Notes: generated by a model not told the origin, from the letters alone. Positions 11,338-22,200 are shown, counted from the stretch's first letter. The stretch is DNA of 64,000 nt from Phyto melanocephala (GCA_941918925.1 OW799236.1:64938685-65002684); one strand, 5' to 3'. Numbers and translations are program-made.

Positions 11338-11350
11338 TACTCTTTTCGGC
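11338..11350. repeat. Target-site duplication of LOA-type LINE, right copy
   Basis: The second copy of tactcttttcggc. Host reading frame on the minus strand continues directly from this point. Confidence 0.9.
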
Positions 11351-11676
11351 CAAATTTTAACATTGTAGTGTTTTTCTTTTGCGTGGCTATCCCATTCACA
11401 TAGGGAGAAATAAAACTTAGTATATCCACTTTGCAATTTATTTAACATTGCTACGACTTTCAAATTTGCACATTCCATGAGTAATGGGAATATAAAATTT
11501 GTTTGTAGTATCATCTTAATGCTACAATAGCTTTTTTTCATATTTCTTGCATACGCGAGTGGGACCGATGGAAATTTGTTGCCATTGTGAAGTAAAACGG
11601 CTTTCAAACTTGTCTTGGATGAATCAATAAAAAGCCTCCAATCCTCAGATTTATGACTGTGTATGAGAAATAATCA
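11351..11676 (-). pseudogene. Conserved arthropod repetitive protein, middle part
   Basis: The minus strand encodes about 108 residues including DWRLFIDSSKTSLKAVLLHN, CSIKMILQTNFI, LQSGYTKFYFSLCEWDS and VKIWPKRV. The order and content continue directly into the C-terminal part at 8550-8830 once the LINE is removed. An in-frame TGA occurs near 11677 at the upstream limit, where the recognisable similarity fades. Next upstream on the minus strand come a MITE (11806-12244) and a spacer. Confidence 0.65.
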
Positions 11677-11805
11677 AACTCAAATTAATAAAAAGTTAAA
11701 ATCATATACTTTATTAGCAGCAAGGCTGTATAATTATATGTAGTGTTAAGCAGCAAGGCAGATTACTAATAATATTGATGTACAAATTTTATGACTTTAA
11801 AATAA
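11677..11805. other. AT-rich spacer next to MITE
   Basis: No coding similarity. It includes a short duplication of the word agcagcaaggc (near 11716 and 11751). It may be an intron or untranslated portion of the interrupted gene. Confidence 0.35.
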
Positions 11806-12244
11806 TACTACATTTACACCTACACAAAATCTAGTACTTAAGGGATTTTCAGCGAAATCTACCAGATTTCCCATACAAAACGAAATCTACTTCGCCACTA
11901 GATTTAGGCAAAATCTACTTAAAATCTAGTATTACTTCGTGATGCAACTGTGGTTTTTATTAAATTGTACTAAAATATACTACGCTGCACACAGAAAAAT
12001 TCAATCATAATATATAAGGTGGTTGCAATTGCGCAAGTATTTTATTCTTTACATTGCTTTTATATGGAGTTTGAATTTTCGAGAAGCAGAACATAGAGAG
12101 CCTCTCAGACCACCTTGTAAATGAGTATATTGTTTTGAAAACAAAATCTTGCAAAATGTCAAAAAACAGTGGTATGAAAGGTTTAGATTTTAATAACGAT
12201 TTTAAATCAAATCTACTAGATTTCGCTTAGGTGAAAATGTAGTA
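11806..12244. mobile_element. Tourist-like MITE with TAA target duplication
   Basis: A 439-bp insertion with roughly 30-bp imperfect inverted ends (tactacatttacacctacac on the left; tactacattttcacctaagc as the reverse complement at the right). Direct TAA copies lie at 11803-11805 and 12245-12247. Three-base TWA duplications and short non-coding bodies fit Harbinger-derived MITEs. The interior repeats aaatctac motifs. Confidence 0.6.
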
Positions 12245-12250
12245 TAAGGT

Positions 12251-12792
12251 AAAAGAAAGAGAAACAACAACTAAAGATTTACATTAAAGCAAAAATACAA
12301 GATCATTATTATTGTGTGTAAATAACACCCGTTATACATATTTAATAAAAACGAATGAACTTAAATAAGATTAAGGCAGTGAGAAACGTGCAATGAGAGT
12401 AAGATAATTATGATATTATTTGTAATATTACAGTAGAGATAATGCAAAAAGCTTTTAATAATAAGTATTTATGTCTCAGAAGGAGAGTTATTACAACATA
12501 CATCCCAATAGGAAACACAAGACTTATTTCTAGCGAATAAATTTCTCCGACAGACTGAAACACAGTTGTCGCAAAAGTCCATCAGCATTTTCACAAAATA
12601 CCAAACCTTCCTCTATGCTGAAATATCTCAAAAAAGGTTGTTCTTTATTTTTCAAAATAGGAGACGTTAACGTCCTTTTGCACCAAATTCCATTCTTTTC
12701 ATTGGGATGCAAGAAGCTCAGACTTGTTTTTTTTAAAGCCCTAATTTACGAACTAAGTTATTCATATCAGTTTAATTTGGAAAATAAGGTTT
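12251..12792. repeat. 541-bp direct repeat, copy 1 (new copy)
   Basis: About 542 bp matching 14595-15135 with scattered substitutions. It contains a minus-strand piece of the conserved arthropod protein (12530-12792) and an AT-rich non-coding part. It starts 3 bp after the TAA duplication of the MITE and ends exactly where the BEL fragment begins. Confidence 0.85.
12530..12792 (-). pseudogene. Conserved arthropod protein, second segment, duplicated copy
   Basis: The minus-strand reading includes KNKEQPFLRYFSIEEGLVFC and ADGLL, matching the segment just upstream of the RLFIDSS region in this protein. At its upstream edge the coding similarity stops at the BEL junction, whereas in the other copy it runs on into unique sequence. 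This copy is therefore the derived one. Confidence 0.55.
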
Positions 12793-14594
12793 CTATTTTC
12801 TAATAATTCCTCTTGTACCCAAAAGGCCTTAAGTTGTTCCTCTAATGAACAAATGTTTACATTAATTACACTACCATAATTAACCTTTGAAGTAGGTTCT
12901 GAAAATACCCATCCGAAATGAGTTTTTTGTAAAAAGATACTATTTACATATTTCATTTGTTCGGGTAGTATAATATCACCATAGATATCACCACCCAGTA
13001 GCAAATCAATTTCTCCAGGTTTTAAAAATTCTGGATCTGCTAATTCAAAATTATCAATGTTTGGAAGTTTACTTTTATTAGAATGCATGGGTTGGTATTG
13101 TGTAATAGACGGTATAACCAGTGCACTGCATTTTAATTCAAACTTACTATCTGTTCTTGATTGAAGTATTAAATTGACATACATATTTATGGCTAGTAAT
13201 TAATTTATTTTTTCCAACTCCGCTGATTTGCGCAAATGTTTTAAAAGCTTGCAGTCTTAATGTTTGCATGGCATTTTCTGTGATAAGTGTGGCTTGAGCG
13301 CAATGATCTAAAATTGCTCTTAGAGAGAATATACCATAATCTGTTTTAATATCAACTCTCATTGTAGCTAGTAAAACTTGAGGTGTAGTAAGTACACTAC
13401 ATTGTACTGAGATGTTATTAGAACTGTTTGTTGTGTTTGACAATGTCTGGTTTTTATCATCAGGCAACCGGATTTCATTATGAATTGTAGTATGATGTTT
13501 TTTGTTGCAAATATGACAACGAGCTAATGAGAGACAAGCTCGGCTAAAATGACCAACACTAAGGCACTTAAATATGATAAATTTTCTTTGTCCGTAGAAG
13601 TTTAAGCTTTTCATTCGATGGCATTGAAATGAATTTAAAGCATTTATATAAGAAATGACGTTTGGTGCAGCATGGAAAATTACCATCGGTAGTAGATGTT
13701 GTTAAATGAATACTTCTACGAAAATTACTTTTGGTATTTGTTTTTACGCGAGGCACAGAATAAGCGTGTTCAGCTAAAGATTCAAGTGTTCTAAACGAAG
13801 TTTCCAAAAAATTAAAAAGTTCACTAATTTTTGGAATTTCCACGCAAGCTTTAAGAGACTGTTCCCATTCCTTTCTTGTTTGACTGTCAAGACGATTTAC
13901 CGTAATATGAATTATTATTGCGTCATAAGTTTCTCGTGTAACACCTAAAGTATTAAGCAGTGCTAAGCAGTTTCGCGTAGTATCTGAAATAGTTTGTATA
14001 CTCTCAGCTGAACCAGTAGAATTTGGTATGGAAAACAATTTAGCTAAAAGAGTACTAACAATTTTCCTGCAGTTATGATAACGTCTATTAAGTGCATTCC
14101 ATGCTAATTTATAATTCTCTTCGGAAGCTGGATATTCATTAATGATATTCAAAGGAGTACCTGAGCATGAACCTTTAAGAACATAGTATTTTTGAATTTT
14201 TGATAACGCCAAATTATTGTATACTAATGATATGAACATATCTCGGTATGAGATCCATTACAAGTAGTCACCACAAAAGTTTGGTATGCCAATTTTTGGT
14301 AATCGTGCTTCAACTGCTATTGTTGTATTCTGTCGAGATGCTGAGGCATGAAATGTACTTGAGTGAAAAATTGGGGAGTTAGGTTGCTGCGATTCGGTGA
14401 TAATATCTAATATTTATATTTCCTTTAAACGTTTGGAAAAAGTCTTGAAATTCTTCAAACACTTCTTCGGATAAATAAGGCACTTCTTCTGCGCTAATGG
14501 ATTTTTCTCGAATTATACTTATGAGTTGATAGTGAGTGTCTGTAAACTGCTGAGACACCACTTCTATAGCTTCTAAAATACTTTGAGATGTTGA
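12793..14594 (-). mobile_element. BEL/Pao fragment: gag, protease and start of RT
   Basis: About 1.8 kb on the minus strand. Reading segments: 14379-14561 and 13568-14239 (gag, with ESLAEHAYSVPRVKTN), 13147-13686 (zinc-knuckle region with CLSVGHFSRACLSLARCHIC, then the protease-like LRAILDHCAQATLI), and 12762-13184 (ending in EEQLKAFWVQEELLENR, the usual lead-in to BEL RT). Frameshifts separate the segments. RT, RNase H, integrase and LTRs are all missing. It sits precisely between the two 541-bp direct repeats. It is a different family from the BEL element at 16984-23602. Confidence 0.75.
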
Positions 14595-15135
14595 AAAAGA
14601 AAGAGAAACAGCAACTAAAGATTTACATTAAAGCAAAAATACAAGATCATTATTATTGTGTGTAAATAACACCCGTTATACATATTTAATAAAAACGAAT
14701 GAACTTAAATAAGATTAAGGCAGTGAGAAACGTGCAATGAGAGTAAGATAATTTTGATATTATTTGTAATATTACAGTAGAGATAATGCAAAAAGCTTTT
14801 AATAATAAGTATTTATGTCTAAGAAGGAGATTTAATAAAACATACATCCCAATAGGAAATACAAGACTTATTTCTAGCGAATAAATTTCTCCAACAGACT
14901 GAAACACAGTTGTCGCAAAAGTCCATCAGCATTTTCACAAAATACCAAACCTTCATCTCTGCTGAAATATCTCAAAAAAGGTTGTTCTTTATTTCGAAAG
15001 TAGGAGACGTTAACGTCCTTTTGCACCAAACTCCATTCTTTTCATTGGGATGCAAGAAACTCAGACTTGTTTTTTTAAAAGCCCTAATTTACGAACTAAG
15101 TTATTCATATCAGTTTCATTTGGAAAATAAGGTTT
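14595..15135. repeat. 541-bp direct repeat, copy 2 (ancestral context)
   Basis: It matches 12251-12792. On the minus strand the coding sequence of the conserved arthropod protein runs uninterrupted from the unique region at 15136 and above into this copy (SKPYFPNETDMNNLVRKLGL crosses the boundary), so this is the original position. Confidence 0.85.
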
Positions 15136-15600
15136 ACTCGTTGGACTTCCAAATGAATGCGAAGAAACACCCATGCTAGCGTAAGTGGATTCAGTCTGTA
15201 GGAGGCAATGGAGGTAAAAATTTACTTGTAAACTGGTCGTTCGACGCATGAAGTATTTGGATAAGTAACTTTATTTTTGGTTTTTTTTCGTAAACCCACG
15301 TGTTTTAGTATGGCAAAAGTAGCAATCATTTTGATGATTTTGTGGTTCACTCCAAATCGCTGGCTTCATAAACGGCAAAGACTTATGACTTCCTTAGAGA
15401 ACTTGCACAGCTACTACAACATATTTATGGCAGCCAATTTTTATCTCTATCATCGATAGGAAACCCAAAATAACGGCGATAAGCATTTTTAATCGTGGAA
15501 GATATTGTCTCCCGTTGAGTACTTAAAGTTAGATCGCCACATACGTAACAAACTAAATTTGGAGATTTTTTACAAATCCTTGACATTTTGTAATATGAAA
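14880..15600 (-). pseudogene. Conserved arthropod repetitive protein, N-terminal part
   Basis: The minus strand reads CYVCGDLTLSTQRETIS, IKNAYRRYFGFPIDDRDKNW, a C-C-x2-C stretch, then after frameshifts PAIWSEPQNHQNDCYFCHTK and further on STYASMGVSSHSFGSPTSKP. The paired C-x2-C motifs (CYVC, CCSSC, CYFC) suggest a zinc-binding N-terminal domain. I recognise the order (CYVCG / YFGxxxDDxDKxW / IWxEPxNHxxDCYFC) from the same recurring arthropod protein as the parts at 11351-11676 and 8550-8830. Stops and frameshifts make it non-functional. Confidence 0.65.
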
Positions 15601-15717
15601 GCGTTTGTGGATTCGGTTATAAATTTTAATTCTAAGAACTATGCAAAATACCGTTGTACTTTAGTTCCATTACCTGCTCACCTAACGAAATGTTACATTT
15701 ATCATATGTAAGGCTGG

Positions 15718-16180
15718 TTGCATTACAATATTGGGTACCTGCGGTTTTTTTCTAAGATAAGAAGCTCTTAGAAAAAAGTTTAAAATGTTAAATCATTGCT
15801 TTATATTTTTTTAATTCCATTTTTAAATAGAAAAATATTACGAATTTTGCACGAAAAAAAATTCTTTTTCTCCATTAATTTTTGAATAATTCCAAAACGA
15901 TTAGAGATAGAGAAAAATTCTATTCGACTTAAATAAATACAATTTTGATACACATCTTTTGGTGTTTTACTCGGATGACTGGTTCTCGAGTTAGAATGAA
16001 ATGTCTCCGTACCTGACTAATTTAGGGGAAAAAATTTGCCACGCCCATAAAAAAATTCCGATCTGATGGAAAAAAACCGACAACGGATTTGAGTTTAGCG
16101 CATCAAAATACATATGGTCCACATAGTTTAAATTAACGGGAAGACAAAAAATAATTTTTTGTAGAGTAGTGTTACAAAGC
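15718..16180 (-). repeat. Right long inverted repeat of the candidate transposon
   Basis: The reverse complement of the left repeat. Its outer end retains a short palindrome (acaaaaaattattttttgt) also present at the matching position of the third copy near 55690. Internal blocks such as acgaattttgcacgaaaaaa are nearly identical to the left copy. Confidence 0.75.
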
Positions 16181-16321
16181 AATTATTTTATTAAAAATTA
16201 TGTTTTTCAACTATATCCATTTAAATTTGTATATGCGATATTCTTGGGAACTCTAATTAGATAGTAAATAAACCAATTTAATGGAGGTAAAATTAAATAA
16301 TCAGAGTACGATAAAATTAAC

Positions 16322-16590
16322 CATGACATGAACCACAAATTATATAGACGCAATGATATTAAAAATAAGTCGTACGAAGAAATTGCAAAGGAAATGGGTA
16401 TGGTGACAGAAATTGTGAAAAAGAAAATTCGCTCGTTGTGTATCACATATACAAGCGAAAAAAGAAAAATGAAGAAAAAATCCGGATCAGGGGCAGAGAT
16501 AAATTACATCCCATCATTAAAATAATTTTTAACGAAATGTCCTTCTTGGACAGGTCTATTGTTACCAGAAAAACTACGGATAACTCAATT
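16322..16590 (+). pseudogene. MADF-domain gene fragment
   Basis: The plus strand gives YRRNDIKNKSYEEIAKEMGM, IVKKKIRSLCITYTSE and, in a shifted frame, IIFNEMSFLDRSI. This pattern (basic start, EIAKEMG, VKKKI-xx-LR-xx-Y, KSGSGA, then W/F-x-EMSFL) is that of the MADF (Myb/SANT-like in Adf-1) DNA-binding domain, abundant in fly transcription factors and in some transposons. Only one domain's worth is present, with a frameshift near 16500. I see no exons around it. Confidence 0.55.
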
Positions 16591-16983
16591 GATGTAAATC
16601 AAGGAAATTTATTTATTATGTCGCTTTTGTTAATTTATTTGCTAATATAGGGCTCAATTGCATTATAATAATTTTATGTTTAGGAGTTACAAGTTACTCT
16701 ACTCAGTTTCAAACTGGTCAAATTTACTAATGGTAAATGAACAAATGAAACATATTAATACACATGCAAATGAATGGTCTCAAATAGGAAGGTCCTAGCA
16801 CGTAAGGTGTATCAGTTTATAATGTTGCAAACGTCAATTTTTAATTATAAAAAAATACTTTTCATATACAGATATGTATATAGAAAAGAGAAACAAAATT
16901 TCTCTTCGAGCTGCCATTAACTTGTATGATTAAACCGTAACACATAGATTATATACATAAATCTTAAAATTATCTAAAAAGAC
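16591..16983. other. Spacer, nothing recognised
   Basis: AT-rich sequence between the MADF remnant and the BEL/Pao element. The last five bases (16979-16983, aagac) are the left target duplication of that element. Confidence 0.5.
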
Positions 16984-17426
16984 TGTTAGCGGCACGCCAG
17001 CCGAAGCGATGTCTAGTGACTTCCACGGGGATTTTGAATAAAAACCAAATACACAAGTTTTATAAAATACTTGATTTATTAAACTAATAAGTGTAATGGC
17101 AAATTTATTAAAATTCCTAAATTAATAAAATTAATTAAGATTTCTATAAAAAATATAAAAATATTAAGTTTACATACTTTTTGCTATGAAAACCACTAGA
17201 TCTTTTTATACAAATTTGGTAGCTTTCCGAGCCAGTGCTTAAGCCTTCTTTTCACGTGGTAAAACTTGGAATGAATTCAAAATGACGAAGGCTTAAACAT
17301 GGCGACGTAAGCTGTTTTTCTCGTTAAGTTCATCAGAGTTACATTTAGAAAAAGTATTAAATATTTAGAACTTAAAATAAGGTGTTGCCAGATGAAATCA
17401 TGGAGATTTTGGTTGTGGTGTTAACA
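16984..17426 (-). repeat. BEL/Pao 3' LTR
   Basis: 443 bp, differing from the other LTR by c/g at 17184 (23360) and t/c at 17419 (23595). It is 3' with respect to the minus-strand element. Confidence 0.93.
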
Positions 17427-18606
17427 TTCCCCCCTCTGTATGGTGAGAAGATTCTTCGTAGCCAGACTCTTGTTGTGGAGCAACTTCCAAAATCGCCAAC
17501 TTTGTTACAGGTCTTTCCAGAATTCCATGTTGAGTGAGCACTTTTGCACTTCGTACCTGACCATCACTTGCCAATCTAGTCTCTAAAACTTTGCCACGGA
17601 GCCATACGTTACGAGGAACTGAAGAGTCAACAATTATCACTAAATCCCCCTGACTTAAGGGTTTTGAACGATCATGCCATTTTGACCTACATGTTAGCGA
17701 AGGTAGATATTCATTAAGCCACTTTTTCCAGAAAATGTTGGCATATTGTTGTGAAATAAGCCAAGTTTGTTTAAGTAATATTCCAGCATCGTTACAAACC
17801 GACATAGGTTTCATCCCTGAAGAGCTTCCTACTAGAAAATGGTTTGGAGTTAATGCCTCATCTGATTCTGCATCAATAGGAACGTAGGCTAGTGGCCGAG
17901 AGTTAATTATATTTTCAACTTCTATTAACATACTACGTAGAAGCTCATCGGTGGGTGACCTTGAAGGCATAATTTGGTATAAGATTGTTTTAATAGAGCG
18001 TACCAGTCGCTCCCATGCGCCGCCCATGTGGGGTGGGGCCGGAGGATTAAAATTCCATTTTGTCGTCGTTGTAGTTAATGCTTTTACTAGTTCGTCTTTA
18101 TCTACATCTGCTAACGCTTCACGCAGTTCTCTTTCCGCGCCAACAAAATTAGTACCATTGTCGCTGAAAAATTCATGTGGAATTCCTTTTCGTGCCATAA
18201 AATTGCGAATAGCTAAAATGCATGAGTTTGTTGTTAAAGAATTTGCTACTTCAATATGTACTGCCCTTATAGTCAAACAAGTAAATAGGCAGCCATACCG
18301 TTTTCCCGTATGACGGTTAACCTTTATTATGATGGGACCAAAAAAATCTACACCAGTAAATGTGAAAGGTGCAATATACGAAGCAACACGAGCATGAGGC
18401 AGAACTGCCATTTGTGGATTTTGAGGTACAGCCTTTTTAATTTTACACATTTGACAGGAGCGAATGGCAGATTTATATGTTGCACGTAGTCTTGAAATTG
18501 AAAACTTTTGTCTGATTTCATTCACAGCAGTTTCATGGTTCATGTGATAAAATTTCATGTGGAGATGCATTAAAATAAGTTTAGTTATATAAGCTTTCCT
18601 GGGCAA
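17398..18606 (-). CDS. BEL/Pao integrase with C-terminal domain
   Basis: A 402-residue open stretch carrying the downstream part of pol. The zinc-binding part is at the start (MHLHMKFYHMNHETA ... CQMCKIKK). The catalytic core shows FTGVDFFGPI (first Asp, about residue 86), FFSDNGTNFVGAERE (second Asp, about 150) and PPHMGGAWERLV (Glu, about 200). The C-terminal region has LSQGDLVIIVD and WLRGKV, the usual BEL tail. It is in a different frame from the upstream RNase H segment. The junction near 18640 lacks the residues normally found between RNase H and the H2C2 region, so it is not translated in register. Confidence 0.85.
   Translation of the reverse strand: MPRKAYITKLILMHLHMKFYHMNHETAVNEIRQKFSISRLRATYKSAIRSCQMCKIKKAVPQNPQMAVLPHARVASYIAPFTFTGVDFFGPIIIKVNRHTGKRYGCLFTCLTIRAVHIEVANSLTTNSCILAIRNFMARKGIPHEFFSDNGTNFVGAERELREALADVDKDELVKALTTTTTKWNFNPPAPPHMGGAWERLVRSIKTILYQIMPSRSPTDELLRSMLIEVENIINSRPLAYVPIDAESDEALTPNHFLVGSSSGMKPMSVCNDAGILLKQTWLISQQYANIFWKKWLNEYLPSLTCRSKWHDRSKPLSQGDLVIIVDSSVPRNVWLRGKVLETRLASDGQVRSAKVLTQHGILERPVTKLAILEVAPQQESGYEESSHHTEGGMLTPQPKSP
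17427..17437 (-). promoter_or_regulatory. Polypurine tract of the BEL/Pao element
   Basis: On the minus strand, AGAGGGGGGAA abuts the 3' LTR start TGTTAACACC. It is the expected primer for plus-strand DNA synthesis. Confidence 0.8.
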
Positions 18607-18639
18607 TATAATAGGACGTTTTTGTTCTAGTGGAATATC

Positions 18640-19216
18640 TGAGTTCCCGCTTTTGTTTTTGAATATTGCAGCAGTTATTTATAAATCTTAGAACATAAGC
18701 TGCGGTTCTTACCAGTCGGTTCCATTTTGAAAATCTAGAAACATCAAATACTATTTTACATTCTGTAGTTTTAAATATATGATGAACACATTCTTCGTTA
18801 GTTGATTTTAGTATAGCCGTCATTTGAGGCCATTCATTTTCCGAGCGCATTAAAAATTCGGGACCTTGCAGCCATCGAGAGGAATTATTAAGTTTTGGAA
18901 TTTTTGACCATTTCGTAGCATCATCTGCAATATTTTGGTTACTTGAAATCCATCTCCATTCATTTGTTGAGGATAATTCTAAGATCTCGGTTATGCGAAA
19001 GGCTACGAATTGGCTATATTTTCTGTGGTCAGAATTTATCCAGCTTAATACCGTTTTTGAGTCAGACCAATAAAATTTTTTTGAAATTTGTATATTGTGA
19101 TTTTCTGTCACGTATTCGTAAAACGAGCCCCTACCAGGGCAGCCATAAGTTCTAAGCGGGGAACGGACGTAATCTTTAGAGGGGCAACTCTGGTTTTCGA
19201 TCCAACTATTGAGCAA
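18640..19216 (-). pseudogene. BEL/Pao RNase H segment, out of frame
   Basis: It continues the RNase H domain: ISKKFYWSDSKTVLSWI and NIADDATKW carry the active-site Asp region and the usual end of the domain. It is separated from the main polyprotein by what looks like loss of one base at about 19107 and from integrase by an internal deletion. Without these lesions one polyprotein would be expected. Confidence 0.8.
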
Positions 19217-22200
19217 GTTATGACGTCGTTTCTTTTCAATCTAAAGTAGCACACAGCTGAGTAACCATCTTGGCTTGCATCTACAAATGTATGTAATTGA
19301 ACTTCTACGTTGTTATAATTTTCAAAAGATTTTAAATAACAACGAGGAATTTTTATTTTTCCAATATCAGGTAAAATACTTATCCATCTAGACCACTTAG
19401 ATTGCAATTCAGGGGGAATCTGTTCATCCCATTCTATTTTTGAACGCCATACTTCTTGCATTAGTACTTTCACATACATGATGATATGTCCAATCAGACC
19501 TAGGGGGTCATATATTGACATAACTAGTCTTAACATTTCTCGTTTTGTCGGGGCTTTTACGCCAGAAAATATATCGCTTTCTAAGAGCCAAGAAGAAATT
19601 TTAAATGTTATGACATCCTTTTGATGTTCCCAAAAGACGCCCAAAACTTTCTCGATTTGATTTTCCTCTTTCATATTAATGCATTTTACCAACTCCATAC
19701 TAGTAGGTGATAAAATGGATTTTAATACTAATTTATCGTTAGAAATCCAATTTCGAATATTAAACCCTGCCTGGCGATGAATAAAAGAAACGTCTGTAAT
19801 AAGTTTTATAGCGTCCTCGGAACTGTCAACGGAGTCAAGAAAATCGTCTACGTAATGGTTTTCTTTTATCGCTTTAGCGGCCATGGGAAACTCTTTTTCA
19901 AAATTACTTGCATTCAAATTTTTAATATATTGAGAAAGGCTAGGAGCGCATGTAGCACCAAATATCATGACATCCATGACATAAATATCGGGGGTTTTAT
20001 CTTGTTGACAATTGCGCCAAAGAAATCGTTGAACATCACGATCTTCTGGTCGTATATGCACCTGGTGGAACATCTCCTCGATGTCTCCACAAAGAGCCAC
20101 AGATTTTTGGCGAAATTTAAAAAAAATTGATGGCAAAGAAGCCAACAGATCAGGCCCTTTTAATAAAAAGGAATTTAGGGACACACCATTTGATTTAGCA
20201 GCTGCATCCCAAACGACACGCGATTTACCGGGTTTATTTCTGTTAAATACAGCAAAAATAGGGAGATACCACACTTTTTTATCGGCCCGATAAATTTCAT
20301 GGGGACTTAATTCACGTATGTAGCCTTTATGTAAATATTTAGAAATTTTGTCTTTAAAAATATTTTGAAGCTCTAAGTTTTGTGTTAATTTTCTTTCTAA
20401 ACAAAACAACCGCTTCAAAGCCATTTCATAACTTTGTGGCAATTCTATCAAATCAAACTTCCATAAAAGTGGAACTTCATAATGTCCATTTGATTTTTGT
20501 TTCGTAAATTTTGTTAATAAATCTACCGCCCTTTTATCAGCCTCAGACTCTAGAGGAGTCTTTATATTGATTCCAATACTATCAAGGGAATAAAACTTCC
20601 TAACCAACTGATTGAGTTCATCAATAGCGGCTGAACAATCGCATATATGAAAATTAAAATTCTTACTTGTGTTTTCTGTCGTCATAATGCCATATATCAG
20701 CCATCCAAGTTTTGTACAAGCAGCTACAGGCTCATTTAGTGCTCCTTCACGGATTTTGTTTGACACGCCTAAGTCAAAGTGGTTTAGCCCAATTAATAAT
20801 TGTGGAACAGCATCACTGTAGCTTTCTATTGGTAGCTTTCGCAAGTGGCGATAACGCTGTGACATCATTTTGTAGTCCAGGGATTGCGTAGGCAAATTTA
20901 AAGAGTCTACGGTAGACACATCCATGCACACTCGTTTATTATTATTACCTGAAATGTATATTTTAAGTTTCTTTGAATTTTCTTCTCGTCTTTCCATACC
21001 TCCCGTCCACCTCAAACACAATGGATGTGGTACACCATTTAAATCCAATTGATTTGCTAGCGATTTTTCCATTAAACTGATAGATGACCCTTCATCTATA
21101 AACGCAAATGTATTTATTTCTTTATTTTTTCCATAAATTTTTACTGGAATTATTTTAAACAAAACGTTTTTATTTTCAGCACTGTGTGCATTATTTGCAA
21201 AGGTTTCTGTAACCTGTGTGCTTGCCGGTTTGTTTTCTGTTGACATACTATTATATTTTTGTTGGTTTGTTGGCACAGAATATCGATGTAATGAGGTGTG
21301 GTGAAAATAATCGCACCCCTCTTTACCGCATTTTTTTTTCTTATTGCACTCACCATTGTGCTTAAATAAACAAAACTTACAAAGCTTGTTTTTTCTAACA
21401 ATATTCCATCTTTCACCACGATTCATACATAAATATGTTGGGCAATTAGCTACTGCTTTGCAATTATTGTTGTTGTTACACACAAAACATTTTCGTTCAC
21501 TATGAGTGTGAATAAAAGCTTTTTTATTTGTTGTTGTTGTACTTGAATTATTTATTGTTTTTTGCTTGTTGCCCTTTTCTATGTAGTGATCAAGTGTTAT
21601 ACTGCTAGCTGTTATACCAATACCAAACAACCACTTGTCAAATTCGGACAAATTTGGTTTTTTGTTTTGATTACTCAACATTATTTTTTGTGTTGCCCAT
21701 TGCATTTGATATGACGGTGGTAGTTTCTTTATTATATCAAGAAGAAGAGATGAATTATTAATTTCATCGTGTAAATTACTAGCTGTAATAGTGGAAATTA
21801 AACCACGAACATTAATAGCTAGCGAGGTAAGTGTTTTTAAATTATTTTCGTCGACTTTTGGTGACGAGTTTATTCTATTTTTTATTGAATTTATTGTTTT
21901 TTCAGGTTGACCAAACAACATCTGAAGAACTTCAATAACGCCAGGTACATTGGACGGATGAACCAACATATGCTGCACACTGAATAAGGCATCCCCTTTT
22001 AGAGCTTTTTGAAGCCGAATAAGGTTTTCCGCATTAGTGAATGCGCAGGCTGCGGTCGACCACTCATACGTGGAGAAAAATATTGGCCATTCTTCAGGTT
22101 GGCCAGAAAAGTTTGGTAGTTCTTTGGGTAGTGACTGCCTGGAGTTAAGATGGTTTTGTAACATGCTATGTGGCTGTATCAAATGAGGTGGTGGACAGGT

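Larger units (their letters stand above)
7735..16180 (-). mobile_element. Candidate DNA transposon with ~500-bp inverted repeats around a conserved arthropod gene
   Basis: Two long inverted repeats (7735-8256 and 15718-16180) bracket one gene-like region read on the minus strand, whose N-terminal part lies near the right repeat and C-terminal part near the left. After mentally removing the later insertions (a LINE at 8844-11337, a MITE at 11806-12244, and a BEL fragment plus 541-bp duplication at 12251-14594), an ancestral unit of about 3.1 kb remains. That architecture is a terminal-inverted-repeat transposon carrying one gene. The outer termini are decayed on the left and I find no convincing target duplication. 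A third, partial copy of the repeat lies at 55676-55960. Confidence 0.55.

Noticed and set aside
12251..15135. Reading the 541-bp direct repeats as LTRs of the BEL fragment
   Set aside because: They lack TG...CA ends, there is no primer site or polypurine tract beside them, and one copy is in continuous coding context with unique flanking sequence.
17951..18313. Plus-strand 120-codon ORF
   Set aside because: It lies entirely opposite the BEL integrase and has no recognisable domain.
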